From the NCBI RefSeq assembly GCF_037325665.1, contig NC_090248.1, forward strand, positions 20,302,137 through 20,366,136: 64,000 bases of DNA. Reading direction: 5' to 3'. Source of the stretch: Littorina saxatilis. Taxonomy: Eukaryota > Mollusca > Gastropoda > Littorinimorpha > Littorinidae. Within the stretch, counting starts at the first letter, position 1. Each line of letters starts with the position of its first letter. The translations under genes were made by a program, and so were the position numbers. Shown in pieces: positions 35,651 to 55,799 of the stretch. The notes under the pieces were generated by a model, which did no database searches, was not told the origin of the DNA, and saw only the letters and a list, made by a program, of their open reading frames with translations.

Positions 35651-36369
35651 ACAGTCCTTCTTGTGTGATTTATTCTAATCGCCATCTCCGATCTAGGTAG
35701 ATTAGCTTGTATATATATGCAATGTAACCATCCCTCTACTTTAAGATAAATTCCAATAATCGACAGCCTGGATGCTCTCTGCGCAGAGTGGAAGATTTTG
35801 TGTATGAATTATTTTCTAAAAGGACAGTAGTAGCTATCTGAAAATGATATCAAAAAACAATCATCACGCTGCGCAAGCAGCAGTCCTAATCTTGATTTGT
35901 ATTTAATACGTATGTGTTCATATCGAGTTATATCTTCTTCCTTGTAAAAGTTTGGACCGATCTGAGATGGCCGGCTGATCTGTTTTAACAGGAAGGAATG
36001 TACGTGCGTTTAACACATTGCTGGCTATTTAATACAACACTAGGTGTATACTACACTTCTGGTATGATGTATTGTTCGCAAAATGATACACCACGTTTGG
36101 TCGTTGCTTAAATATGATACACTTTTTGCTCTCTAATATAATACGCACCTAGCTGTCAAGTACACTGCTTACTGACTAATACATTCATTGCTGTATAATA
36201 CACCGCAGGCTTATACGCTGTTTGCTGTAGACGACAATGCTAGCGTCATGATGCCCCACTAGCTGTAATATTCATAGCACAATGTTGAATACTGCATTGT
36301 TTACTTTATTAAAAAAAAACACTTGCTAGCCAATTAATTCACGGCTCACTTTGTGATAAATTGCTTGCT

Positions 36370-37110
36370 AAATAGTGCACCACTATCTGTCAACTACATA
36401 ATTCACTGATAAGTACATTGCTTGCTTAATAGTACACAACTAACTGTCTGGTTCACAGCTTACTGTATGATACAATGTTTGCTTTATAGTGCACCATTAG
36501 CTAACTGATCAGCAGCTCACTGTATGTATGATACATTGCTTGCTTTATAATGCACCACTAGCTGTCTAATACATAATTCACTGAATGGTACATTGACGGC
36601 TTTATAATGCACCACTAGCTGTCTTATTCATAATTCACTGAAGGGTACATTGCCTGCTTTATAGTGCACCACTAGCTGTCTAATTCATAATTCACTGAAG
36701 GGTACATTGACGGCTTTATAATGCATCACTAGCTGTCTAATACATAATTCACTGAAGGGTACATTGCCTGCTTTATAGTGCACCACTAGCTGTCTAATAC
36801 ATAATTCACTGAAGGGTACATTGCCTGCTTTATAGTGCACCACTAGCTGTCTAATACATAATTCACTGAAGGGTACATTGCCTGATTTATAGTGCACCAC
36901 TAGCTGTCTAATACATAATTCACTGTAGGGTACATTGCCTGCTTTATAGTGCCCCACTAGCTGGTCTAATACATATTTCACTGAATGCTACATTGCCTGA
37001 TTTATAGTGCATATAGTGCACTATTAGCTTACCTATCAACAACTCACTGTATGATACCTTTCTTGCTTTATAATGCATCTCTAGCTGTCTGATTTCTAGC
37101 TCACTGTATG
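36370..37110. repeat. 57-bp minisatellite
   Basis: Units of 57 bp (words CACCACTAGCTGTCTAAT, CATAATTCACTGAAGGGTA, CATTGCCTGCTTTATAGTG) are best preserved at 36560-36960 and decay toward both sides. Because 57 is divisible by 3, an open frame (LVVHYKAGNVPFSELCIRQ) runs on the minus strand; I regard it as incidental. Confidence 0.9.
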
Positions 37111-37336
37111 GTACATGGATTTAAATAGTAACATTTAAAAAAAAAGACAAACATGTATACTATATGTTGGCAGATAGAGAGTTGAATACAGCAATACCAC
37201 GTTTGTATCGTAAAAAATACCGACAATTATAGACATTCAGCAAGCTTTTTGTTAGTTTATTTTGTTTGTTTGTTTGCTTCTTCATTTGATTGTAATAATA
37301 ACACACCCACCCACACCCACGCACAAAACCCCAAAT

Positions 37337-37461
<125 letters not shown>

Positions 37462-38669
37462 CTAGTGTGATTTAATGTTTCATAGTATGATTGTTCGAGT
37501 ATATATGCAAAAACAATTCAAAACGAAATTTTGTCAGAGCAGTTTATGTCAAACATTATATTCACAACGAATGATTACATAAATATGACGATGTCATTTT
37601 CAAGTTTGTCTTTAAAAACAAACAAACAAACAAACAAAAAAACCCAAAAAACTTGAACACATTGTGATGATACATTTTAAGCCAAGGAGTGGTGGTGGGA
37701 GGGGGGGGCATAGGCAGAGCAGATCGTGATGGGAGCAGGAGTAATCTTATTTTTATTCGACATAGTATGCTCTCTTTTGATTCACTTCCATTCGTATTTG
37801 ATTTGAACTGACAAAAACCACAGTCATCGTTCGAAAATGTTACGATAGCAGAGTGCAAACCAATTTCGTTGTGCTATTTCTTAAAAATGTTTTTACGAAG
37901 AAAACAACACCTTTGGGATAACTGCGACCTTCATCACCACCACCGTCCACCACCACCACCTCCTCACTGATGATTGCACTTCAAACCATAAAGAATACAA
38001 CTTTTCTGTTACAGAAACTCTCCTTCTGGTGTAAACGTGTGTGTAAATCGACACATAGGCATTTACATGGAATAAGAATATCCTGCCATACGCTGACAAA
38101 ATCAACAGCCTGTTTCGTCCTGTGCAGAAGGAGAAGCAGCTAGGCTCTGGATTTGTCTTGTGCTCTAATCCCATGCAAAGTCCTTGGCAGAATTTGAAAT
38201 TTGTTGCTTCATTTCAATATTTTCCTGATAATTCTCCTGGGTCAGAGCATTAACCAAAAAACTAGACCGTTACCTTGTTCCGTCTCGTTGTCTCAGTAAC
38301 GGGAAATGTCTGCACAAATCCTATCTTTATATCTTATACAGGCACGATGGATCCCCAAGTAACACTTAGATGACGTGGCCGATTTATGATTGTGTGTGTG
38401 TGAGGGGGGTGTCTGTGGGCGTGTAGGGGGGGGGGAGGTGTGGGTTTTGTACTTCCCCCTTTTTACCACAATCATTTTTTAGATTGCAGCCAGGTGATTT
38501 GTTGAAAAGACCAGGTCGAATAAGCGTTTTCAAACGTTATGGTATGAACAACAATAACCCCATCTTATAGTGGTAACTCTTTTCAGGCATATTGTTTCCT
38601 ACAACATTAATTCAAACCAGCGAGCTTTATGTTTTGAGATATCTTCGAATCCGTGACCATACCGTCTAG

Positions 38670-46079
<7,410 letters not shown>

Positions 46080-46162
46080 CTGTGACGGGGAGGCAGGAGT
46101 GAGGCCACTTGTGAACACAGTGATAGAAAACATCGGTGTTATCGGTGTTCATTGGTGTTATT

Positions 46163-46428
46163 TTGTTTGTTTGTTTGTTTGTTTGTTTGTTTGTTTGTTT
46201 GTTTGTTTGTTTGTTTGTTTGTTTGTTTGTTTGTTTGTTTGTTTGTTTGTGTGTGTGTGTGTTTGTTTGTTTCTTTGTTTATTTGTTTGTTTGTTTGTTT
46301 GTTTGTTTGTTTGTTTGTTTGTTTGTTTTTGTTTGTTTGTTTGTTTGTTTGTTTGTTTGTGTTTGTTTGTTTGTTTGTTTGTTTGTTTGTTTGTTTGTTT
46401 GTGTGTTTGTTTGTTTGTATGTGTATGT
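46163..46428. repeat. (TTTG)n microsatellite
   Basis: About 265 bp of GTTT tetranucleotides with small variants, 80 bp upstream of the first CARD exon in transcript sense. Confidence 0.95.
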
Positions 46429-46460
46429 GTGTGAAACACGCTTAAAACATCTGTACATAC

Positions 46461-46579
46461 CAGGGCCTGGGAGGGGCGAGGAATGGCGGCACGTCATCCC
46501 CATCACACAGACTTGGTAAACTGGATCCCCTTGTTGCTCCTACATCCCCCATCTTCTTTGGCTGCATCACTACGAATGA
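46461..46579 (-). CDS. Candidate upstream exon of the CARD-SH2 gene, proline-rich
   Basis: The frame is open over 119 bases between TTGCAG and GTATGT. It includes MQPKKMGDVGATRGSS and PPFLAPPRP, which could be a start region and an SH3-type ligand. Only one frame is open. Its end phase does not match the next CARD exon, so either a small exon is missing between them or this is not coding. Confidence 0.3.
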
Positions 46580-46599
46580 CTGCAACCCAAAGAAGCCGT

Positions 46600-48052
46600 A
46601 TATCCATATAATTATAATATATGCATCGTGATTACGTAGGTCAATATAACAGACATGACCGTTTCTCCTGGACAAGATTTTTTTAAATTTTGAAAAAGAA
46701 AAAGGGGTATGAAACAGCGATCCCGAAATAACAGCATGTACCAGCATTGCAGAAAGCACTGTATGCATCGTGATTATCTACATCAAGACTATTGATTTAA
46801 AATTCCCCGAGACGTTACCCTCGACACGATTTTTGATTTTTTGGAAATAGATTAAAATTTGTTCACAAGATTTAAATTACTGACTGTAACCGAATCTGAG
46901 TTTTAAAATACCTTCTGCCTTTTCACAGTTATACGACTTAAATCTGAATTGTTTTCAAAAAGTTTGGTCAAGAATAAAAAAAAAGAATTAAAACCGATGC
47001 TGACTTCGTCTTGGATGACCCCCTGGGTTGTTGATGTTTCTCAGTTCGATAAACATATCGTAAACAAGAAAGGAAAGAAGACATGTTACAGTTTTAAACT
47101 GGTGTTTCAGGATTTCAAAGGGGATAACAGCATTTTTCGACATGGATCGAATATCTGAATTAAATCGTTACAAGAGGGTTATATTTTGCTAAATCAATGT
47201 CGCAAATTGACATAAACTTAAATTATGAAATTAATTCAGCAAAACTGACATTCTCACTCTCAATCTCATGAGAAACCAGTCACCCTGTTGATTTGTGTAT
47301 GTTTTTAAGTGGGTGGTTGATCTTAACCCATGTTTAAAAACGAGGGGGGGGAGAGAGAGAGGGGGAAAGCGGACGGATTTATGGTGAATTACAACACGGT
47401 TTACACGGAAACGAAGACAAGCAATTAGGCAAGGGAATTAATTACTTTCATCACGGCGAGACGCAAGGGACAGGTTCTCTCCCTTTAAATGCTGCTTCCG
47501 AAACATGAGTCCATTGGTACAGTGGTGGATTACATTGTGCTCATTGAAACGTAAGTAAATACAAAACTCATACATTTCTTTCTTAAAATAAGATAATCTC
47601 CTGTACCCAAGAATCATTAAACAGGAATAGCGTGAATATGACGAATAAAACATCCTGACAAAAATGTTCTCAACTCACAAATCAAAACGACGTGATGACA
47701 TAGCTGCCATTTTTAAAGGATTAAGTGCCCGCAGCCTCTTATGGTTATACCTGAAAAGAAATATAAGCACATGATAAAATTGTATTCATTGTACATGTAT
47801 TAACGACTGACGGTACGTTCAGAATTTAAGGGGTGTACAATAACAGAAATTTATTAGTTGTAACATGTCCAACATATTAACCAGAAACAAAACAAAGAGC
47901 ACTTGTGATTTGATCTTTTTTTCCTCGACAGTGATGCACGGGTCAATTTAACGTGCAGACCCAGGGACGGTATCCATCTCCCACCCCCGTGTCACCACAA
48001 TGGCACGGACAATAAGCCCCTTAAAATTTACTTTACAGTGTTGCAAGTAAGG
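46600..48052. other. No gene recognised
   Basis: AT-rich sequence. Around 47930-48000 a retroposon-like block (TTTAACGTGCAGACCC, CACCCCCGTGTCACC) resembles part of the element at 15950-16395. Confidence 0.4.
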
Positions 48053-48256
48053 GAAAACAAGTCGCGTAAGGCGAAAATACAATATTTAGTCAAGTAGCTG
48101 TCGAACTCACAGAATGAAACTGAACGCAATGCCATTTTTCAGCAAGACCGTATACTCGTAGCATCGTCAGTCCACCGCTCATGGCAAAGGCAGTGAAATT
48201 GACAAGAAGAGCGGGGTAGTAGTTGCGCTAAGAAGGATAGCACGTTTTTCTGTACC

Positions 48257-49680
48257 AATACAATACAATACAATACAATACAATAACTTTATCAATCTCT
48301 AAAAGAGAAATTACATTGCTGAGCGTTTGTGTCCGTAATAATAACATACATAAAACATTCAAAATAAACATTTGTTCTTTGTCCTGAGAAAATATAGCAC
48401 ATTGGTTATCACATAAGAAAGTATATTAAAAATAAATTAACATGCATTCACCATCAACAATGCACAAAAGAAAGTCAGCACCTTGCCGGTTATCACATAT
48501 TGTCTAAGATTAAGAGAGTAGAATGCAAAACAAAATCAACAATACTGAAACAATACAGAACACTGACCCCGTGCATCAGAGCGACAACACCAGCATCTAC
48601 CGCCCCACCTGAGAATTGAAGATGTGAATTGCAGATGGAATGAACGAATTTCTGTAGCGTGTGGATCTTGCGGTTGGTTGTCTGAATCTGTTGCTCCTGT
48701 CTGTCCGTCTACTGTCAAATTCCGGTCTGAGTGGGTGCGAGTCGTCAGCCAAAATCTTCTGTACCTTGTCAGTCAGTCGTCGTTCATGTGTTGATGTGAA
48801 ATTGTCCTGCTTCCTCCCAACCACCCCACTTGCTTTCCTGATGAATTTATCTAATCTATCCCTGTCTTGCTTGTTGATGTTGCCACCCCAACACACGGAG
48901 CCAAAGTACAACACACTATTGCACGTTGAAGTGTAAAACATCTGAAGGATTTCTTGTCTGATGTTAAAAGACCTGAGTTTTCTCAAAAAGTACAGGCGAG
49001 AGTGGAGTTTCTTCACAAGGGCATCAGAGTTTGGTTTCCATGTCAACTTATTGTCTATAATCACCCCCAAATACTTATACTGCTCTACCTTCTCTACGAC
49101 CTCCCCCTTGATCACTATCTCCCTGTGTACATGTTCCCCCCTCCTGTTGTCCATTATCATTTCCTTTGTCTTCCCCACATTAAGCTCTAAATAGTTGTTT
49201 TCACACCACCCCACAAACCTATCTACCTCCTGCCTGTAGTCAGAGTCGTCGTCAACAGTCAGCAGTCCGGTCAGTCCAGTGTCGTCAGCAAACTTGGTTA
49301 TGGGGCAGGAGTCACTAGAACTTCTGAAATCTGCTGTGTAGAGAGAAAAAAGAAAAGGTGAGAGTACTGTGCCTTGTGGTGCCCCTGTGTTTGTGCAGAT
49401 TGTGTCTGAAACTGATTGCCCCCCCACCCTAACATACTGTGGCCTGTTTGTCAGGTAGTCCATAACCCAGAGGATGGTGGCTGCTGGGACATTCATGCTA
49501 AAAAGCTTCTCCGCCATTAAATGAGGCTGTATAGTATTAAAAGCGCTGGAAAAATCAAAGAACATCAAGCGAATATAAGAGCCAGGCTTTTCTAAATGAG
49601 AGTAGATCTTGTTTAAAACAGAGGGAGACACAGACAAAGACATACATACTCACTGATACAGAGAGAGAGAGAGAATCGGA
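48257..49680 (-). mobile_element. 5'-truncated LINE (non-LTR retrotransposon)
   Basis: Minus-oriented. It contains the C-terminal part of a reverse transcriptase, a 3' UTR of about 340 bp (48257-48596) and a (TATTG)n tail at 48257-48290. The 5' end stops near 49640-49680, where GAGA repeats begin. The intact frame of 348 codons suggests a young insertion. The remaining insert 49680-49984 holds (AGTT)n and CTTTTCGGGTCAGTCCAGCG, perhaps a second retroposon. Confidence 0.8.
48597..49643 (-). CDS. LINE reverse transcriptase, C-terminal part
   Basis: 348 residues with FDFSSAFNTI (palm A), GAPQGTVLSPFLFSLYTAD (palm B), KFADDTGL (catalytic FADD box C) and LNVGKTKEM, then YLGVIIDNKLTW and a C-terminal HERRLTDKVQKILADDSHPL. 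This pattern fits the CR1/L2/Rex1 side of non-LTR elements. The endonuclease and the N-terminal reverse-transcriptase part are missing. The initiating Met is only the first ATG of the truncated frame. Upstream sequence is unrelated. Confidence 0.85.
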   Translation of the reverse strand: MSLSVSPSVLNKIYSHLEKPGSYIRLMFFDFSSAFNTIQPHLMAEKLFSMNVPAATILWVMDYLTNRPQYVRVGGQSVSDTICTNTGAPQGTVLSPFLFSLYTADFRSSSDSCPITKFADDTGLTGLLTVDDDSDYRQEVDRFVGWCENNYLELNVGKTKEMIMDNRRGEHVHREIVIKGEVVEKVEQYKYLGVIIDNKLTWKPNSDALVKKLHSRLYFLRKLRSFNIRQEILQMFYTSTCNSVLYFGSVCWGGNINKQDRDRLDKFIRKASGVVGRKQDNFTSTHERRLTDKVQKILADDSHPLRPEFDSRRTDRSNRFRQPTARSTRYRNSFIPSAIHIFNSQVGR

Positions 49681-50787
49681 GAGAAAAAAAACTGTAACTG
49701 ATCTCGTGACTCGGTAAGAAAACGAGACATGTCAGATCTCCGAACCCATTGCAATAGATGATAGTTTATTTCACAATTGTGTTTCTCTATGTCTTAAACA
49801 CGTAGAAAACGTAATTTGAAAATGCGATCAGCGGGCGGCAGCTCAGTTGTTGTTGGTCTGTAATTGAAATGCCGCCCATAGGCCACCACTCAGTTAGTTA
49901 GTTAGCTGTTGCTTTTCGGGTCAGTCCAGCGGACCATAATAGGCCAAATCAGGACCCCACCACTGAGTCAAGTTGGAAAACTAATCGTTTTAACTTTCTG
50001 AGCGTGTTTTTAATCCAAACATATCATATCTATATGTTTTTGGAATCAGGAACCGACAAGGAATAAGATGAAAGTGTTTTTAAATTGATTTGGACAATTT
50101 AATTTTGATAATAATTTTTATATATTTAATTTTCAGAGCTTGTTTTTAATCCAAATATAACATATTTATATGTTTTTGGAATCAGCAAATGATGGAGAAT
50201 AAGATAAACGTAAATTTGGATCGTTTTATAAATTTTTATTTTTTTTTACAATTTTCAGATTTTTAATGACCAAAGTCATTAATTAATTTTTAAGCCACCA
50301 AGCTGAAATGCAATACCGAAGTCCGGGCTTCGTCGAAGATTACTTGACCAAAATTTCAACCAATTTGGTGGAAAAATGAGGGCGTGACAGTGCCGCCTCA
50401 ACTTTCACGAAAAGCCGGATATGACGTCATCAAAGACATTTATCAAAAAAATGAAAAAAATGTTCGGGGATTTCATACCCAGGAACTCTCATGTCAAATT
50501 TCATAAAGATCGGTCCAGTAGTTTAGTCTGAATCGCTCTACACACACACACACACAGACACACAGACACACGCACATACACCACGACCCTCGTTTCGATT
50601 CCCCCTCGATGTTAAAATATTTAGTCAAAACTTGACTAAATATAAAAAGCAAAGAGTGATCGTGATATGATTTTTTTTTCCCTGGAAGATTTGATTTTTT
50701 TTCCCCACGACCGTGTAGCATTCACGATACTTACACACAAATCCAAAAACAAAGAGACTGCCAACGTTCCAAAATTCAGAATCAATA

Positions 50788-51058
50788 AACAAGAAAGGTA
50801 AGTTGTTGGAACGTTGTTATTGACAACATTACGTTACAATCACAAATATATCGACCCAACGGTCTTTTAAGTTTTAATGATTCATTCGCTCGGCTTCCTG
50901 GCGAGTGGGCGAACACTTATTCCATCAAGATAAGTTTGTTGTGACTATTTGTTTTTTTTGTGTGTGTCTGTTCACTTAAAAGACCGTTGGATCGATATAT
51001 TTGTGATTGTAACGTAATGTTGTCAATAACAACGTTCCACCAATTTATCTTTCTTGTT
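50788..51058. mobile_element. Fold-back element with 84-bp arms
   Basis: Arms 50788-50871 and 50975-51058 are inverted copies (AACAAGAAAGGTAAGTTGTT ... and complement) with about six mismatches. The inner ends AAGACCGTTGG(A/G)TCGATAT resemble Penelope-type terminal hairpins. About 100 bp of unique loop lies between. Confidence 0.7.
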
Positions 51059-51427
51059 GTTTGATACTCACACATTGTTGTTGGTACGATCTGCTGCCGA
51101 ATGGAAAAACTAATCACAGTTTTCAAACATGTATTTTTCATTTTATGTCATAAATATAGTTCGTGTTCTGTGAAAAATCACAAACCTATCATCTTCCTCA
51201 GTTTGATAATGAAACTGTGAACCAATACAGGAAAAACTCCTGTAAATAGAATTAGGTTTTTTTTCAAGCGCCTTTGCAGCGTGTGCTAGTAGATATACGG
51301 TTGTTTCCAAAAGCACTTCAAAAAGCATTAGGATAAGAGAATACAGTGTGTTGTTGGCGACGATGCTTTGGTAGCTACAGCGCAAAAGACATTCAAATCA
51401 GTGCTTTAATTAATTAAAGGGCAGTAC

Positions 51428-51431
<4 letters not shown>

Positions 51432-51478
<47 letters not shown>

Positions 51479-51516
51479 GTGTGCGTGTGTGTATGTCTAT
51501 GTGTGTGTGCGTGTGT

Positions 51517-51577
<61 letters not shown>
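51432..51577. repeat. (TG)n microsatellite
   Basis: Compound TG array. Confidence 0.95.
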
Positions 51578-52074
51578 TCTTTAGGTCTGTGGTTGTACGT
51601 GCCTGTAGGTACGTGTGCGTTCTTGTATGTGGCTTGTACGTTGATCCGTGTATATTCGTGTATATATGAGTGTCCGTGTGCGTACACGTGCGCGAGAGAG
51701 ATGTTTGCATTGACATTAGAGCAGTTCAAGTAGAAAGTTACAGCGCTGCAGGGCGAAACACATATGATTATGCTCATTTCAAAACCAGTAGGCCTATTTT
51801 GAAATTGGACTCCCCTTCCTTTCATCTCCTCACTGCAATTGTAAAAGGTGTATACGATCCAATGCACTTCAGGCTCAAAACGTTTCTTAAGGAACCTACA
51901 AAGGCACGAAGTGTTTTCTCTGTTATCGTGTTTAAATTACACCTGTACATAGCTTTAGTTTAATCGCACTGACGTTGGTAGGGGCGGTTGCACAACTCGA
52001 CGATGTAATCCAGTGTGATACATCTTGCTTACAGAAGAAAATATGTTTGTTTGATTGGTCTGTTGGTTGGATGG

Positions 52075-52075
<1 letters not shown>

Positions 52076-52118
<43 letters not shown>

Positions 52119-52200
52119 CTTGTTGTTGTAGTTGTTGTGGTGGCGGTGGTGGTGGTTGTGGTGGTGGTTATTGTGGTCAAGTTGTTTTGGTTGTTGAGGT
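52076..52200. repeat. (TTG)n / (GGT)n microsatellite
   Basis: GTT triplets passing into GGTGGT. The region 52210-53690 holds no gene I can support; 52870-52990 repeats AAAAGGTTTCATCATTAGA three times with decay, and 53400-53460 has a 37-bp GGGGATGAGGC duplication. Confidence 0.9.
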
Positions 52201-53699
52201 TGTGGTTGTGTGTCTAGCTGAAAAAACATCCGAGATAACCTCAACGTTAAGTTTTTTGTCCATAGCCAGTCAAATGTGGAAAATTATCAAATATGACATG
52301 TGTACAGAAACTCTTCTGCTTACCACACACACACAAACAAAACGGATAAAGACACAGTCGCTGTCTCCATTTTCAAATATTGTCAAGATTTCTATTTGCA
52401 ATATTTCTTCTCAGACAGCAACAACTTGTACAATTGTCGACAGAATAAACTACTCCACTTCCAAGCTAACAAGACAGGAATTAGTGTGTGCCCCATAGCT
52501 GTGTGGACTACATTTTGGTATCACTGTGTTAGATGGAAAGAGAGGGAAAACATGTACACATTTTCCTCGCACCTAATGCACACCCAGAAATGTCATTCAC
52601 GAAAGGTAGGAACAAGAGGATGCGTAAAACCACAGGCACATGACACGTGACAGGTATGGTGTCACGTTGGGGTAAGGGTAGGGACTTCCTGGGCCTTATC
52701 ACATCCAAAAAACAAAGGGACTTGAGCACGTACTCTAAACACAGGCAACAATAGAAAGCCTGAGTGATGCAGATCAAGTCTCCTGGCACCAAGGTGATAA
52801 GAGGCATTAACATTGACAACAATACGTTTCATGCTAGGAGAATAAAGAAGCATTCGAATAAACAGAAAAGGTTTCATCATTAGAGAATAAGAAGAATATT
52901 AAATAAGAAAAAAAAAGGTTTCATCATTAGAAAATAAGAAGCATTAGATGAACAAAAAAGGTTTCATCCTCAGAGAAGAAGCATTTAAATTAACAGACGA
53001 CTTTCATCTTAAAAACAAAACAAAAAAACAATGGAGATTAAATTTTTAAAAAAGATTTGTATCCTCAACTCATTATCAGTAGTGTTTTATTACATCTCGA
53101 TATTGTAAGGTTAAGGTGACCGCAACAACACCCTCTCCCGAACCCGAACCCTGACCCAAGCAAGTGCCATGTGCCTGTGTGTTGAAAACTTCGTTATTCT
53201 GCTTTTATGTTAAGGTTTTATGTCAAGGAAAACCCTAACACTAGGCTCAAAAGTGGAAAAGGGCACGGTGATAACGAAGCGGAAGGCTACTATTTAGATC
53301 GGTAAACTCGGTCAAAATGGCTGCCATGAAACGTGATATCATCATTCTTAAAACAAATAGGGGAAAATCGCTATATACATAGCTATATACTTTGACGCAG
53401 TTTTGTTCTCTGAAGCGTAGGGGATGAGGCGAGGGAGCGAAGAAGCGTAGGGGATGAGGCAAGGGAGCGAAGGCGGGGGGGGGGGGGGGTTACGGTTAGT
53501 GGGGTTGGATGGGTGACGGGATTATTCGTTACCTACCAAAAAAGCAATCTGAAACTAAATTTATCGAAAGCAATGATGTTCAGTACAGCTATGATAACAA
53601 TTACATTTACGACTGTAACTATAAATTTGCATAAACTGCAACAACGCAACATTTGATCATCAGATGACCACAGTAACCTTATGTTTTCTTGGCCACATG

Positions 53700-54590
53700 A
53701 CAGAGTGGTCACACTGACCTATGGGTATCTTCAGCGCAGAGCTCTCAGTGGAGCTGTCCAGCATAATATCACAGTATTACACACACGAAATGTTTTGCAG
53801 CAAACAAGGATAATTGTACACACGGGTTTGTAAGATGAGAAACATGTACGCCATGAAGATGCAACAAAACACATTGATGTTACGCTAGACTGGTCGTGAC
53901 CGTGTTGACAAAAAAGGCGGTGTGCCATACCGATTAAAAATAGAAATATTCTATATCTTCCAACATAGGTATTATTACACTTGCCTCATAGGCGGGTAAC
54001 TCGTGGCGGTGTGCAAAGAACGCCCTGGTGTACGCTAGTCTGATCATAACTGTGTTGACAGAAAAGGCGATTTGCCATCGAGTAACACTGTAAATATATA
54101 GGTTTTTACATACGCACAAGTTTATATCATGCACATGTACGCTGGCATGACCGGGGAATCGTACACATTAAGACGGTGTATACAAAACGCAGTGATGTTA
54201 CGCTAGTCTGATCACAGCGGTAGAGATTAGAAAGGGCGATGAGCCATCGAGTAACAATATCAACAGTTTTAACACACGACCAGGGGTGTACGTACATATA
54301 CACTGGCCTCACAGGGGGATAGCAAGTCAGTGACGATGTACACAAAACGCAGTGATGTGACATTAGTCTGACCGTGGCTGTGTTGAAAAAGAAATCGGCC
54401 AGCCATATTGAGTAACAATACAAATAGTTTTTACGTACCAACAAGGGTACACACGTACGGGCCTGAGAGGTGAATAACTCGCTATGGTAGTGTAAACACA
54501 GAACGCAGCAACGCTGTATATCGTCATAGCGAGTTTTCTTCCTGGCAGGCCTGTAAACATTGCTGTATTGACATAAAAATTGGGCCATGC
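53700..54590. repeat. About 160-bp diverged tandem repeat, five units
   Basis: The core word TACGCTAGTCTGATCATAAC recurs near 53882, 54033, 54198 and 54360, with a weaker fifth unit after 54525. Each is followed by GTGTTGACA and GCCAT(C)GAGTAACA and then by a (A)CACGT/ACAAGGGT part. Spacings are 151-165 bp. Confidence 0.7.
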
Positions 54591-54599
54591 AGCCGTAAT

Positions 54600-55760
54600 G
54601 TGGAGTAATGAAGCAAGAAGTCTACACTTACGAACCGAAAGAAGGCGTTGTCACATCATCAAGGAATTTCTTCAGTATCCCACCGGCAAATCACAAATAT
54701 TTTGTTGAAAGCTGAGTGCGAACACAATAAACAGAAACGACTTAACTGTCCGTAGGTGACACAAGTTGCTTCAAATTCTTACACTTCCTCTTCAGGCCAA
54801 CGTTTAAACACACACACACACACACACACCTGTATTACAGTCTCGTGTGCTAACCTTTCAGCGTTAAGACTGTTTGTGGTGTGTCACGATATGTCCTTCT
54901 TAGTATAAATTCTTAAAAGAAACTATTTGAACTAGCACCATTGTAGCGCTCATTGAATTTAATCAGATAAGCGATAATAGCCTCACACTGTCAACATATA
55001 GAGAATGGTACGCTGTTGTGTATTCTTCAGTCATGTTCTCAATTCAGACAGTGATTTTTCTTCACGTTCCAAATCTGCTTCGGGGAAACCACACCGGATA
55101 AATGTCGTTTTTTCAAACAGTGTGCATATCCTCAAACACCTTATACGCCCAGTAAGCGGCCGAGGCTGCATGCTTGTGGCCCTCAGGCGCATGACACTAG
55201 TTTGATGTTGCACCCCCCACCCGCCCTCCTCTACACACACACACACACACACACACAACCAGTGCCCTTTTCTGTGTATGGTTTAATGTGTCGTGTTCAG
55301 TTATTTCCTACAAAGCAAAGTTATATAAACACACACAGAAACAGAGTTGCAGATGGAGATTGAATCATAGTCTTTGAATATTAACCGAATGATATGATAA
55401 AGTTTACTTCGCCGAGCGCCCAATAAGACACAGCTAAATACTAACCAACTTTCACTGGAATATATAACATGGAAAACGTCTCCTCTCCCGCTCAGACATT
55501 ATAGCCAAGAACCTATCACAGTGCTGCTGAACCCATGAGGGGTAAGAGGATTGGGCGGGGTCGGGGGCGAGGCGGTGGTACACTGAATCCCCTCCTGGTA
55601 AATTCTTTTCTCTTTCAGTTTTTGTGTGACAAAAAGCCTGATACCCCATATTCAAGTTGTTAGTATTTGTCTCAGAAATAAGCACTTTAAACACTCTTTT
55701 GTTTGTTATTTTAGAAATATCACCCTTTAAAATTACTGAAAAGTTCACTTTAAAAAGTTT
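54600..55760. other. No gene recognised
   Basis: Short CA runs at 54811-54829 and 55233-55257. No partner repeat or supported exon was found. Confidence 0.4.
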
Positions 55761-55799
55761 CTTATAATTTAACAAAAAGTAGACTCCAACCTCCAGCAG

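Larger units (their letters stand above)
48056..50645 (-). mobile_element. Helentron-like element, copy 6, split by a LINE
   Basis: Left part 48056-48256 (AACAAGTCGCG to TTTTCTGTACC) and right part 49985-50645 (TCGTTTTAACTTTCTGAGCG to the terminal hairpin) would join at the normal family position after loss of about five bases. A LINE and about 310 further bases separate them. Confidence 0.7.

Noticed and set aside
36685-36981. 98-codon repeat protein (VHYKAGNVPFSELCIRQL) on the minus strand
   Set aside because: The unit length is 57, so any stop-free frame repeats. There is no start context, splice signals or family.
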